A stretch of DNA of 64,000 nucleotides from Lysobacter capsici (GTDB lineage: Bacteria > Pseudomonadota > Gammaproteobacteria > Xanthomonadales > Xanthomonadaceae): positions 806,001 to 870,000 of the forward strand of contig NZ_CP076103.1 of NCBI RefSeq assembly GCF_018732085.1. The letters are read 5' to 3'. Position 1 is the stretch's first letter, and the number at the start of each line of letters is the position of its first letter. Under the pieces are notes generated by a model. The model saw only the letters and a list, made by a program, of their open reading frames with translations, did not search any database and had not been told where the DNA came from. The translations under genes and the position numbers were made by a program. Below, piece by piece: positions 24,700 to 32,999 of the stretch.

Positions 24700-25172
24700 G
24701 GTCCGCGGTCCGCTGCCTCTATGGCTTTGAGTGATCGCTGAGGGGCCGTAGGCCCGCAGCCTCGATGCGGCCGGCCGTTGCGGCCGCCCGTCCATGAGCC
24801 TCTCGCGCGGTTCGATCGTCCCGATCGCCGCGCGCGACGGCGTCGCGCGTTCGACGCGCCGCCCGCGGCTCGCGCGCCGCCCGATCCGGCGCGCGAACGC
24901 CGACGCCCCAACGCACCGACTGCCGCGCGTGCCGCGCGCGAACGACCGTGCCCTTCGCACACGCGCGCGCAACGCGATAAGGCGCTCGCACAGGACGCGA
25001 GTGCATTCGTCAGCTCGCGCGCGACGGCGAAAAACCACTTGTATTTCGGTATAGCGACGGGGTGCGCAGTTCGCCGCGCCTAGCCGTCGGCGCGTGTCAC
25101 CCAAGTAACAGCCATCGTCGGACCCCGTCACCAGACTCGCCTGCACATGCTTCAAAACAGGAGAGACGACAG
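24700..25172. other. Gene-free GC-rich spacer before the R-body cluster
   Basis: 473 nt of CG-rich, low-complexity sequence. Frames through it are of arginine/alanine shadow type and lack ribosome sites. It presumably holds the promoter of the reb sigma gene, whose AGGAG lies at about 25159-25163, but no -35/-10 pair is convincing. Confidence 0.5.
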
Positions 25173-25730
25173 ATGGAACGTCCCAAGATGGATCGCGGCG
25201 AGTTCAAGGCGGCCGATGAAATGTTCGCCAACGCGTGGCGGGCCAGCCTGCCGGAACTGGAAGCGCGCGCGCGCCGTTTCGCCGAAGGCCAGCGCGATCG
25301 CGCCGAGGAATTGCTGGCCAATACCGCGATCAAGGCCTTGCTGTTCATGCGCCGCTCGCCGCAGACCATCACCGACCCGTGCGGGTTCTTGTTCGTGGTG
25401 CTTCGGCACGTGTTTCTCGACAGCGTGCGCCGGCGCGGACGCGACCGCGAGGTGTTCGACCGTCATCGCGACATCGACAACGACAGCAACGGTTTCGCCC
25501 ACGACGGCCTGTCGGCCTTGCAGAAGCTGGAACTGGACCAGCAGCTCGGCCGCGTGGTCAACGCGGTCGCGCGCCTGAGCCGCGATCAGCGCCGCCTGTT
25601 CGCTTATCGCTTCATCGACGACCTGCCGTACCCGGTGATCGCCGAGAAGCTGCACATCAACCAGCCGCTCGCGCGCAAGCGCGTGGAGCTGCTGCGCAAC
25701 CGGATCAAGTCGGCGATGGCGCGCGACTGA
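25173..25730 (+). CDS. Sigma-70-like factor heading the R-body cluster
   Basis: 185 residues from MERPKMDRGEFKAADEMFAN. Region 2-like helices (LANTAIKALLFMRRSPQTIT, GFLFVVLRHVFLDSVRRRGR) and region 4 (ARLSRDQRRLFAYRFIDDLP, YPVIAEKLHINQPLARKRVE) are recognisable but diverged from ordinary ECF factors. Sigma factors of this kind accompany reb genes in other proteobacteria and are needed for R-body production in P. aeruginosa. It precedes the first rebB by ~200 nt and probably activates the cluster. Confidence 0.88.
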   Translation: MERPKMDRGEFKAADEMFANAWRASLPELEARARRFAEGQRDRAEELLANTAIKALLFMRRSPQTITDPCGFLFVVLRHVFLDSVRRRGRDREVFDRHRDIDNDSNGFAHDGLSALQKLELDQQLGRVVNAVARLSRDQRRLFAYRFIDDLPYPVIAEKLHINQPLARKRVELLRNRIKSAMARD

Positions 25731-25926
25731 CGTGGCATCGCGCCGATCGATTCGGGTGGTGTCGCATCGGGTCGCCGCGCTGTGGCCGTGGTCGCCAAAT
25801 CGCGATTCACAACGCTGACAGGACCGCGTTCCACCGTTTAGACCGATAACGAACGAAGCACCGATCAGCGCCAATGGGCGCCGGTGGTGCCGATTCCCTC
25901 ACCACCGCTTCTTCAAGGACAGGCTC

Positions 25927-26160
25927 ATGGCCGACACACCCGTCAACTCGCAGATCACCGACGCCGTCACACAGACCAACGTCAAGGTGGTCGCTGAAGC
26001 GCCCGCGCAGGCCATCGCCTCGCTGTACCAGGTATCGAGCCACTCCACCGGACTGGCGCTGCAGAACGCGGTCCACAGTCAGCAGGTGCTCAACCAGATT
26101 TCCAGCGCGGTGGTGTCCAAGGCGGTGCAGATGATCATGGCGGTCGGTGACAAGCCATGA
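25927..26160 (+). CDS. RebB-family R-body protein, short form
   Basis: 77 residues. RebB proteins polymerise into R-bodies, ribbons coiled in the cytoplasm that can extend sharply. The family signature is at the start: VNSQITDAVTQTNVKVVAEAP, followed by a helical Ala/Gln/Ser-rich half (SLYQVSSHSTGLALQNAVHS). It lacks the C-terminal ~30 residues (SLDTTAAAGATEK region) present in the two downstream paralogues, so it may act as a minor subunit or nucleator. AAGGA precedes the start. Confidence 0.9.
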   Translation: MADTPVNSQITDAVTQTNVKVVAEAPAQAIASLYQVSSHSTGLALQNAVHSQQVLNQISSAVVSKAVQMIMAVGDKP

Positions 26161-26233
26161 GCCCCGCGGCGGTGACGTGCGAGCGAACGGGCAGTGAGCG
26201 GATGCGTCCGTCCGGACGCGCAGGAGCGATGCG

Positions 26234-27166
26234 ATGAGACGGTTCGGCAGAAACAACAATCCCACCACGACGGCCGCCGCCAATGCGTCCGCTGCGCCCG
26301 CCGCCGGCGCGCCGGCGGCTTCCGCGCCGGCTTCGCCTGCCGCTGCCGCGCCCGCCGCGACACCTGCCACGCCGCCCGCCACCCCGCCCGCCGCAGCGAC
26401 GCCGAGCGCACCGGCGACGCCCGCTGCCGCGGCGCCCAGCGATGCGGATGTGGCCAATACCGCATCGGCGGCCACCATCCCCAATGATCTCGCCGCCGCC
26501 GTGCCGGCGAGTGCGGCCACCGATGCGGCCAGCGCCGCGCCGGCAGCGCCGGCATCCGCGCCCGCGGCCGACGACAGCGCCGCCGCGCCCGCTTCACCCG
26601 CTGCCGCGCCGACCGCATCGGATCCGTCGCCCTCGTCGTCGTCGGCTGCATCGGCATCGCCCGCCGCGGCCGCGCCGTCGCAACCGCCGCCCTCGCCCTT
26701 GTCCACCTCGCGCAGTCTCGCCCTGGCCCAGGCCGGCGGCGGCAACGACGCGCCGACCGATGCCTTGAACAAGCAGATCGTGCAGGCGGTGACCTTCACC
26801 AACGCCGAGACCGCGTCGTACGCGCCGTCGCAGATCGCGACCGGTCCGGACATGATGATCAGCCAGGCCGCCGGCCTGGTCGCGCAATCGGCGGCGGCGT
26901 ATTTCGACGGCGTCACCAAGATCGCGCTGGCCAGCCAGGGCGTGCTGATGAAGCAGATGACCCAGGACCTGGTCGAAGGCAACGTCGAACAAGCCGCCGA
27001 AGATGCCCTGGGCATCCTCGCCACCGACATCTTCATGGGCGCGGCCGCGGCCGTCGCCGCGGCGGCCGGCGCGATGGAAGCCGCATCGGCGGGCTTCGCG
27101 ATCGACCGCATCGACCAGAGCATCGCCAAGTACTCGACGCTGTTGCAGAACCGCAAGAGCCCCTGA
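26234..27166 (+). CDS. Ala/Pro-rich protein with C-terminal RebB-like domain
   Basis: 310 residues. Residues ~12-165 are low-complexity Ala/Pro/Ser, consistent with a flexible linker. The C-terminal part looks like an RebB module: ALNKQIVQAVTFTNAETASY aligns with the QITDAVTQTNVKV signature, followed by MMISQAAGLVAQSAAAYFDG and ALASQGVLMKQM in the positions of the RebB helices, then an extra acidic and hydrophobic tail (EDALGILATDIFMGAAAAVA) that could touch membrane. Probably an R-body scaffold, cap or anchor. AGGAG lies 8 nt upstream of the ATG. Function inferred. Confidence 0.72.
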   Translation: MRRFGRNNNPTTTAAANASAAPAAGAPAASAPASPAAAAPAATPATPPATPPAAATPSAPATPAAAAPSDADVANTASAATIPNDLAAAVPASAATDAASAAPAAPASAPAADDSAAAPASPAAAPTASDPSPSSSSAASASPAAAAPSQPPPSPLSTSRSLALAQAGGGNDAPTDALNKQIVQAVTFTNAETASYAPSQIATGPDMMISQAAGLVAQSAAAYFDGVTKIALASQGVLMKQMTQDLVEGNVEQAAEDALGILATDIFMGAAAAVAAAAGAMEAASAGFAIDRIDQSIAKYSTLLQNRKSP

Positions 27167-27203
27167 CCGACTTCGTTCACCCACACAACTCGCCGCATCG
27201 CAC

Positions 27204-27226
27204 GCGCGGGCCGCACCGGCCCGCGC
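27204..27226 (+). other. Strong intercistronic hairpin in the reb cluster
   Basis: GCGCGGGCCG-CAC-CGGCCCGCGC, ten perfect pairs and a 3-nt loop, no T-tract. Placed between two reb-cluster genes; probably affects mRNA stability or relative expression. Confidence 0.75.
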
Positions 27227-27268
27227 AATGGCCCGGTGTTGCCGCGATAACCGCAAAGGATCCCGACC

Positions 27269-29560
27269 ATGGCTTACTTCTCGCTGCCGGCGCTCACCCT
27301 GCCGAGCTATCGCTTCGACTACCACAGTCACTTCGGCGGCATCCTGCCGGTCGATAACCCGCAGGCGGTGGCGACCGACCCCATCGAGCTCAAGGTCGTC
27401 TATCAGGTGCCCAGCGAGGTCGGCACGGTCGACGCCAATGTCACCGTCAGGATAGTCAAGGGCCAGCAACTGACGCTGGCCGGACTGTTCGGCGGCGCGC
27501 TCGATGAACAGCAGCCTGAACGCGGCGCCCTGTCGTTGTTTCTCAAGGCGTTGATGCTGATGGAAGAGGACAACCCGCTCGCCAAACTGGCCGGCAGCCC
27601 CAACCATTCGCGTTACGAGCGAGGTGAATGCATCGCCGAAGACATCTTCATCGCCTGCGTGTGTCTGGCCGACCAGCTCAAGCTGGACGTACTGCGCGAC
27701 GCGGTGGCCACCAGCCCGGTGCTGTACAGCACCGTGCGCAACGCGCTCCAACAACTCGCCCTGGACCCGCCGCCCGGTCAGAAGCGGCCGATCGAAGCGC
27801 TGATGCCGCTGCTGCGCTATTTCAACGCCAAGATCTACAGCGCCAGCAAGTACACGCCGTTCGACGATGCGTACCGCATGCGCTCGTTCGCGATGAAGAA
27901 ACTACGCGCCGAACCCGGTGGCAAGGAGCGCTACCTGCAATGGATGGCGATGAGCCTGCTTTACCTAGAACAAGAAGGCATCGGGTACGCGCAGCTGGCG
28001 ATGGGCGAGGACGAAATCCGCATCGCCAACGCGGTGCTCGGCGCCTACAACACGAGCCGCAGCACCCGCTACAAACTGCTTGCGCATACCGCGACGGTGT
28101 ATGCCGGCGACAATGCGCTGGAGAACGAACTCAACACCAAGATCCTGCCGCTGTTCCTCGACCCCAGCTTGACCGAGGTGATCGGCATCGACCTGCTCGG
28201 AACCGAGAACAAGGTCGGCAACTACGGCGAGCTGTTTTCCTTCCTCGCAGGCCAGTTGGGCACAGCGTCGGTGCCGCTGACCCAGTCCTTCGGCTCGGCC
28301 GAACAACCGCGCGCGCTGCAGTTGGTCAGCCACATCCATTGCGGCGAAGGCATGGGCGTGTCGTCTGACAACCGCTCGGCGATCGGCTACGCGATCGCCT
28401 ATTCGCGATTCCAGCCGGGCTCGAAGTTCTATCGCGCCTATGCCGACTACGTGCTGGCCTGCCGGACCGCCGCGAAGGGCCGCCGCGACGAGAATCTGCG
28501 CGGCACCGTCGGCACGAATCCGCACAAGGACACGGGCGTGTCGGGCCTGTTCGATGAAATGTTCCGCAACGATTCGCTGACCATCGACGGCCTGACCCTG
28601 CGTCGCTACGACGGCAACAGCGCGCGCACCCAGGAACTGGTCGCCTACGCCGGCAAGCGCAACATGATGGCGCTGTGCGAAGCGCTGGATCAGCCGGTGC
28701 CGGCGCAAGCGCCCGCGACGCAGACCCAGAGCTACTACCAGTTGCTGACCGGCCCGAGCACCTTGCTCGGCTTCCGCCTCGGTCATGCCTACTACTACCG
28801 CAGTTTCGTCGCCGCTCGCTATCCGCTGATCGCCTTCGACACCAACCTGGGCAGCAATTCGATCACCGGCGCGTCCGGCCTGTTCGCTTCGGTCGAGGGC
28901 TACCGGCTCAATCGCGGCTTCCGCCACCTCGATGGCTATGTCGACACCGATCTGCTCAAGACGGTGACCGACACGGTGATGTTCATGGGCCTGCAGGCGC
29001 TCAGCGACGATCAAGTCGGCAGTTTGATGACCCTCGCGCGCGGCTCCAAGACCCTGGCCGACCTGCTGCAGCAGGGCCAGACGACCCTGTCGGGCCTGTT
29101 GGACGCGGCGATCGCGCCGATCGCATCGAAGATGGAATCCGCCACCAACTACGCCAATTTCTCGGCCCTGGTCACCGCGATGGTCGGCGCCAATACCTCG
29201 CCGAGCGTGTGGTTCGCGGCGCTGGCGCGCGTGCTCAACGTGTTCATCAACTGGCGCTCGTACCTGCTGGGGTCCGATGCGCAGGGCGTGGAGCACACCG
29301 ACGTGCAGGACGAATTCCTGCGCTGCGTGCTGCTGCTGGCTTACAACCTCGCACCGTTCGACACCTCCGCAAAGAGCACGCCCGGTGTCGGCGATCAGTT
29401 GCAGGCCCTGGTGACCGGCATCTCGGCGGCCTACTGGCAGACCACGGTCGGGCCGCTGGTGACCGATACCAGCAAGCGCCAGACCACCGCGACGATCGCC
29501 GGCTACAAGGCGCCGGCCTCGGTGGTCACCGTCACCCGCAGCAAGAGCGTTTCGTCCTGA
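27269..29560 (+). CDS. Adenosine-deaminase-like amidohydrolase of the R-body cluster
   Basis: 763 residues, over twice the length of ordinary adenosine deaminase. ADA active-site positions can be matched: His19 and His21 in FDYHSHFGG (metal pair, like HxH of HCHLDGA), GIDLLGTEN (~residue 307, like GIDLAGDE), His357 and Glu360 in HIHCGEG (like HAGE), His506 in RLGHAYYYR (like RIGHG) and Asp524 in IAFDTNLGSN (like the NTDDP strand). Long insertions separate them. So it may deaminate adenosine-type nucleosides or nucleotides, or be a structural derivative. The size resembles the deaminase RdrB of the RADAR phage-defence system, but no RdrA-type ATPase is nearby. Catalysis is inferred; gene is real (AAAGGA upstream, GC-rich codon use). 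Confidence 0.8.
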   Translation: MAYFSLPALTLPSYRFDYHSHFGGILPVDNPQAVATDPIELKVVYQVPSEVGTVDANVTVRIVKGQQLTLAGLFGGALDEQQPERGALSLFLKALMLMEEDNPLAKLAGSPNHSRYERGECIAEDIFIACVCLADQLKLDVLRDAVATSPVLYSTVRNALQQLALDPPPGQKRPIEALMPLLRYFNAKIYSASKYTPFDDAYRMRSFAMKKLRAEPGGKERYLQWMAMSLLYLEQEGIGYAQLAMGEDEIRIANAVLGAYNTSRSTRYKLLAHTATVYAGDNALENELNTKILPLFLDPSLTEVIGIDLLGTENKVGNYGELFSFLAGQLGTASVPLTQSFGSAEQPRALQLVSHIHCGEGMGVSSDNRSAIGYAIAYSRFQPGSKFYRAYADYVLACRTAAKGRRDENLRGTVGTNPHKDTGVSGLFDEMFRNDSLTIDGLTLRRYDGNSARTQELVAYAGKRNMMALCEALDQPVPAQAPATQTQSYYQLLTGPSTLLGFRLGHAYYYRSFVAARYPLIAFDTNLGSNSITGASGLFASVEGYRLNRGFRHLDGYVDTDLLKTVTDTVMFMGLQALSDDQVGSLMTLARGSKTLADLLQQGQTTLSGLLDAAIAPIASKMESATNYANFSALVTAMVGANTSPSVWFAALARVLNVFINWRSYLLGSDAQGVEHTDVQDEFLRCVLLLAYNLAPFDTSAKSTPGVGDQLQALVTGISAAYWQTTVGPLVTDTSKRQTTATIAGYKAPASVVTVTRSKSVSS

Positions 29561-29608
29561 TCGGCGACCGCATTGCGTATCGCATCCCTTGTAAGACCGG
29601 AGTTCGCA

Positions 29609-29869
29609 ATGGACGAGAGCCTGCATTATTTGCTGCACGAGGAACTGGAAGGTCTGTTCGATCAGCCGGCCGCACAGGCCGTGCAGGTCCCGCCGGCCGC
29701 GGCTCCGACCCCAGCGCCCGAGTCGGCGGCGCCGAGCGGCGCGGAGTCCGCGGCGAAACCGGACGCGGCGACCGCGCCGGTCTTGGACCGCACCTTCGAG
29801 GAGTTGATCGCGCGCCTGGCCGATCCGAAGGTATTGCAGGCGCTGGCGCGTCTGCTGGGGGGGCGCTGA
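29609..29869 (+). CDS. Small R-body-cluster protein, 86 residues
   Basis: Begins MDESLHYLLHEELEGLFDQP (GGAG 8 nt upstream; the frame also opens at 29573 but without a site). Acidic N-terminal helix, Ala/Pro linker, then a C-terminal helix (RTFEELIARLADPKVLQALA, RLLGGR). The stop is directly followed by the next ATG. Probably a partner or adaptor of the next protein, which begins in a similar acidic, Ala-rich way. No family recognised. Confidence 0.68.
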   Translation: MDESLHYLLHEELEGLFDQPAAQAVQVPPAAAPTPAPESAAPSGAESAAKPDAATAPVLDRTFEELIARLADPKVLQALARLLGGR

Positions 29870-30619
29870 ATGTCCGCCACCGCAGCCACGCCCGAGTCCT
29901 CATCCACGCCGGCGGCCGCACCCGCGCCCGCCGCCGACCCGGCCGCCACCGCGCTGGACGCGCAGCTGACCGAGTTCGCGCGCAACTGGCTCGGGATCGA
30001 GCTGGGCGCCGAGGAGCGCGCCCGCGTGCGCGGCGCGATCGCCATGCTCGAAGCGCAGCAGCGCATGCAGGCCAGCCAGGCGGCCCAGGCGTCCGCCGGC
30101 GCCACCGCGCGGCGTCCGGCCGGCAGCGTGATCGACCTGGACCGGCAACGCATCCAGAACCTGATCGACCAGAACCTCAGCCGCACCCAGGCCACCGTGC
30201 TGGGCAATGCGCGCGCCGAGCGCGCCGCCGAAACCGCGGTGCTCGGCGCGGTCGAGCGCGCGCAATCGCTCGACGACCTGCGCCCGCCCAAACCGGCGGC
30301 CGGCACCGCCGCCGGCGCCAGCCAGGCGCCGCGCACCGATCCGCTGATCGCGCAGATCGCCGACCAGCTGACCGGCTTGATCAAGCGCGAAGTCGATGCC
30401 TGTTTCCAGCAACAGTTCGGCCCGCTCGCGAGCCAGTTGCAGGCGGTGATCGACGCGGCGCAGGACAGCGGACTGCTGGCCAAGAAATCCGATTCCGCGT
30501 CCTCGGACGGGTCGCGCGGCACTACGGAAAACAGCGGCAAAACCGCTGGAAAACCCGATCAGAACAACAACCACAACAATGCCGCCAAGGCGCCTGCATC
30601 GGCTTCACAACGCGATTGA
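29870..30619 (+). CDS. R-body-cluster accessory protein, 249 residues
   Basis: Starts immediately after the preceding stop codon, so translation is coupled. N-terminal Ala/Pro/Ser-rich stretch, then a folded part (LTEFARNWLGIELGAEERAR, IAMLEAQQRMQASQAAQAS), a helix with VIDLDRQRIQNLIDQNLSRT, another with LIAQIADQLTGLIKREVDAC, and a disordered Asn/Ser/Lys-rich tail. Coiled-coil-like throughout, without membrane segments. Probably assembles with the RebB ribbon or regulates it. Unrecognised family. Confidence 0.68.
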   Translation: MSATAATPESSSTPAAAPAPAADPAATALDAQLTEFARNWLGIELGAEERARVRGAIAMLEAQQRMQASQAAQASAGATARRPAGSVIDLDRQRIQNLIDQNLSRTQATVLGNARAERAAETAVLGAVERAQSLDDLRPPKPAAGTAAGASQAPRTDPLIAQIADQLTGLIKREVDACFQQQFGPLASQLQAVIDAAQDSGLLAKKSDSASSDGSRGTTENSGKTAGKPDQNNNHNNAAKAPASASQRD

Positions 30620-30637
30620 TGACTCGTTCTTCAGCTA

Positions 30638-30657
30638 GGTACGGCATCGGCCGTACC
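30638..30657 (+). other. Intercistronic hairpin before the second rebB
   Basis: GGTACGGC-ATCG-GCCGTACC, eight pairs with a 4-nt loop, about 20 nt upstream of the next start codon and its AAGGAG. It may set the level of this abundant structural protein. Confidence 0.6.
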
Positions 30658-30679
30658 CCACTACTCCAAGGAGCTTCAC

Positions 30680-31003
30680 ATGGCATTCCCTACCGCTGTC
30701 AATGACCAGATCACCGATGCCGTCACCCAGTCCAACGTCAAGGTCATCGGCGAAGCGCCGGCCTTTGCGATGGGTTCGATCTACCAGTCGATGGCGCACT
30801 CCACCGGCATCCTGTTCGAGAACGCCGTGTCCGCGCAGCAGCAGCAGAACACGCTGGCGCAGGCCGCGGCCAACCAGGGCGTGATGCAGATCTACAGCCT
30901 CGACACCACCGCTGCGGCCGGCGCCACCGAGAAGGTCGCCCAGACCGGTGTGTCCGACAACCTCACCAGCCTGCTGACCGTGCTGCAGGCGTTCAAGCCC
31001 TGA
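30680..31003 (+). CDS. RebB-family R-body structural protein
   Basis: 107 residues. Signature VNDQITDAVTQSNVKVIGEA at the start, then AMGSIYQSMAHSTGILFENA, a Gln-rich stretch (SAQQQQNTLAQAAANQGVMQ) and the C-terminal block IYSLDTTAAAGATEKVAQTG, the layout of RebB proteins. AAGGAG precedes the ATG. Followed 123 nt later by a close paralogue. Two near-identical subunits are usual for R-bodies (as RebP1/RebP2 in P. aeruginosa). Likely a major ribbon component. Confidence 0.92.
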   Translation: MAFPTAVNDQITDAVTQSNVKVIGEAPAFAMGSIYQSMAHSTGILFENAVSAQQQQNTLAQAAANQGVMQIYSLDTTAAAGATEKVAQTGVSDNLTSLLTVLQAFKP

Positions 31004-31019
31004 GCCGCGCGCGGCCCAG

Positions 31020-31040
31020 ACCCGGCCGCATCGGCCGGGT
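31020..31040 (+). other. Intercistronic hairpin between the two rebB paralogues
   Basis: ACCCGGCC-GCATC-GGCCGGGT, eight perfect pairs, 17 nt after the preceding stop codon. No T-tract, so read-through to the next rebB is likely. Confidence 0.65.
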
Positions 31041-31126
31041 CGAGGATGCCGGCTCGCTCATGACCTGAGTCGAGCCCGCATCCGGGCCCGCAGGCTTCCC
31101 GATTACCGTAAACGAGGATTTTCCCC

Positions 31127-31471
31127 ATGGCATATCCCACCGCCGTCAACAACCAGATCACCGACGCCGTCACCCAGTCCAACGTCAAGGTCATCGCCGA
31201 AGGTCCGGCCTTCGCGATGGGTTCGATCTTCCAGGCTTCGGCGCACTCCACCGGCATCCTGTTCGAGAACTCGATCGCCTCGCAGCAGCAGCAGAACACG
31301 CTGGCGCTGGCCGCGACCAACCAGGGCGTGATGCAGATCTACAGCGTCGACACCACCGCCGCCGCGGGCGCCACCGAAAAGATCGGCCAGACCGGCGTGT
31401 CCGACAACCTGACCAGCCTGATGACCGTGCTGAAGTCGTTCAAGTCGCCTCCCAATCCGTACGGCCCGTAA
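31127..31471 (+). CDS. RebB-family R-body structural protein (paralogue)
   Basis: 114 residues, same layout as the preceding protein: VNNQITDAVTQSNVKVIAEG, AMGSIFQASAHSTGILFENS, Gln-rich centre and IYSVDTTAAAGATEKIGQTG. It ends in a short Pro-rich tail (SPPNPYGP) that the paralogue lacks. Tandem duplication is evident. It lies between two hairpin-bearing spacers and is the last reb structural gene before a Crp/Fnr regulator. Likely a major ribbon subunit with the paralogue. Confidence 0.92.
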   Translation: MAYPTAVNNQITDAVTQSNVKVIAEGPAFAMGSIFQASAHSTGILFENSIASQQQQNTLALAATNQGVMQIYSVDTTAAAGATEKIGQTGVSDNLTSLMTVLKSFKSPPNPYGP

Positions 31472-31732
31472 GTCGCGCAGCACCCGATGCCGGGCCGCCG
31501 CGAGGCGCCGGCATCGTACCGGCTCCGCCGAGACGCGCATCGTGGCAATGCCGCCACAACTGCAGACGAACGCTCCGCTTGCCGGACGTCGCACTCGCCG
31601 CAGACCCCGAACGCAGACGTCCACAGGGGGCGTTATGGAACGTGCCACCGGCCGCGGGCGCGGCCGTCATGATCGCGGCGACCGCATCGGTCGCTCCCAT
31701 TGCACCGCCTGCCGCGGCACGTGGCCGCCGCT

Positions 31733-32506
31733 ATGTGCCTGACACTCGACGACAGCATCGCGGTACGCCGGCGCCGTTGGGGCCTGGACCGCTGCGGCCT
31801 GCTGCGCGGCCTGCCGTCCACGTTGCTCGATCACGTCGCGCGCCACTGCACCGAATTGAATCTGGAAGAAGGCGATGCGCTGTTCTTCAAGAACGATTCC
31901 AGCGACTTCCTCGCCTTCGTCGTGCACGGCCGCATCTACAAGCTGCTGTACGGCCCGGACGGCCAGGAACTGATCGTCGACACCATCGAAAGCGGCGAGA
32001 CGGTCGACGAAATGCCGCTGCTCGACACCCATGCGCATACCTTCACCGCCGTGGCCTACAGCCCGACCCGGGTGTTGTTGCTGTCGCGCCGGCATTTCGC
32101 CAGCCTGATCGCCGATCCGGTGGTGATCGAACGCGCGCACACCTCGCTGTGCGTGCGCCTGCGCCAGGCGGTGGAGAGCCTGGAGACCATGTGCCTGCAT
32201 CGCCTGGAATCGCGCCTGGCGCGTTATCTGCTGTCGTTGATGCGTTCGCAATCGCGTCAGCGCGGCGACGATTTCGAAGTCGCCCTGCCGCCGACCCAGA
32301 GCATCCTCGCGGCCATGGTCAACGCCAGCCGGCCGAAATTGAACGCGCAGTTGCAGACCTGGCATCGCAGCGGTCTGGTGAGCCGCAAGCGCAACATCCT
32401 GCGCATCAACGACATCGATCAGTTCCGCTGCAAGGCCTACCTGGGGCGCGATGCGCAGCGGCCCAACCTGCGCGCGCGCTCGGCGGTGGCCCGGCCTAAT
32501 GCCTGA
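31733..32506 (+). CDS. Crp/Fnr-family regulator next to the R-body cluster
   Basis: 257 residues from the ATG; the frame is open upstream with possible TTG/GTG starts. N-terminal cyclic-nucleotide-type beta-roll (LNLEEGDALFFKNDSSDFLA, VVHGRIYKLLYGPDGQELIV, ESGETVDEMPLL), long dimer helix, then a winged HTH (LPPTQSILAAMVNASRPKLN, QTWHRSGLVSRKRN). The FNR cysteine set (CxxCxxxxxC) is absent, so it is not an oxygen sensor of that type. Same strand as the reb genes, 261 nt after the last; may regulate them. Ligand unknown. Confidence 0.87.
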   Translation: MCLTLDDSIAVRRRRWGLDRCGLLRGLPSTLLDHVARHCTELNLEEGDALFFKNDSSDFLAFVVHGRIYKLLYGPDGQELIVDTIESGETVDEMPLLDTHAHTFTAVAYSPTRVLLLSRRHFASLIADPVVIERAHTSLCVRLRQAVESLETMCLHRLESRLARYLLSLMRSQSRQRGDDFEVALPPTQSILAAMVNASRPKLNAQLQTWHRSGLVSRKRNILRINDIDQFRCKAYLGRDAQRPNLRARSAVARPNA

Positions 32507-32716
32507 GCGGTTCGTGGCGAGAGGTTATCTGGCGCTGGCACGGAGTTGCTGCAGCCGAGTCGATCCGGTTTGCGGCGACTGCGGTTGAGGCGGTTGAACT
32601 GCGAATCGAATGGTTGTGCGGGCATCTGATGATGCAAGTGCGCAAGTCGTGCAGCTCATCAAGCTTATGCCCGGTAGCCGAAGCGCGATTTACGGCCGAC
32701 CTCATTGAAGCATCCC

Positions 32717-32942
32717 GAAGCATTCCCCCCTTTGCAAAAGGGGGGGCAGGGGGGGATTTGCTTTTGCTGTTGCTTCTTTTAGAAGCAACAGCAAAAGCAA
32801 ATCCCCCACGTCCGCTTCGCGGCCGTTCGCCCCCTTTGTCAAAGGGGGCAACAGCAAAAGCCGTTGCGATAACAAAAGTCGTCGCGATTGCAGGCGGCTT
32901 TTGTGGGGGGGGGGGCTTCAGCCCCGACGCTTTCGGCTCAGA
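32717..32942. repeat. Repeat-filled spacer with long perfect palindrome
   Basis: The spacer 32507-32999 has no supportable gene. It contains the CCCCCCTTTG..AAAGGGGG element, a palindrome with 27-bp perfect arms (32751-32777 and 32781-32807, loop TTT), and a copy of the GTGGGAGGGGCTTCAGCC family near 32903 in which the G run is extended to 11 G (32905-32915). Confidence 0.85.
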
Positions 32943-32999
32943 TCGCCATGAAGCTTGGCCTGATCGAATCCGCCGCTCAACCCGGCAACCCCTCCAGCT

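Noticed and set aside
32905..32915. Phase-variable poly-G tract in a gene
   Set aside because: The 11-G run lies in an intergenic repeat, not in a reading frame; kept only as a side note.
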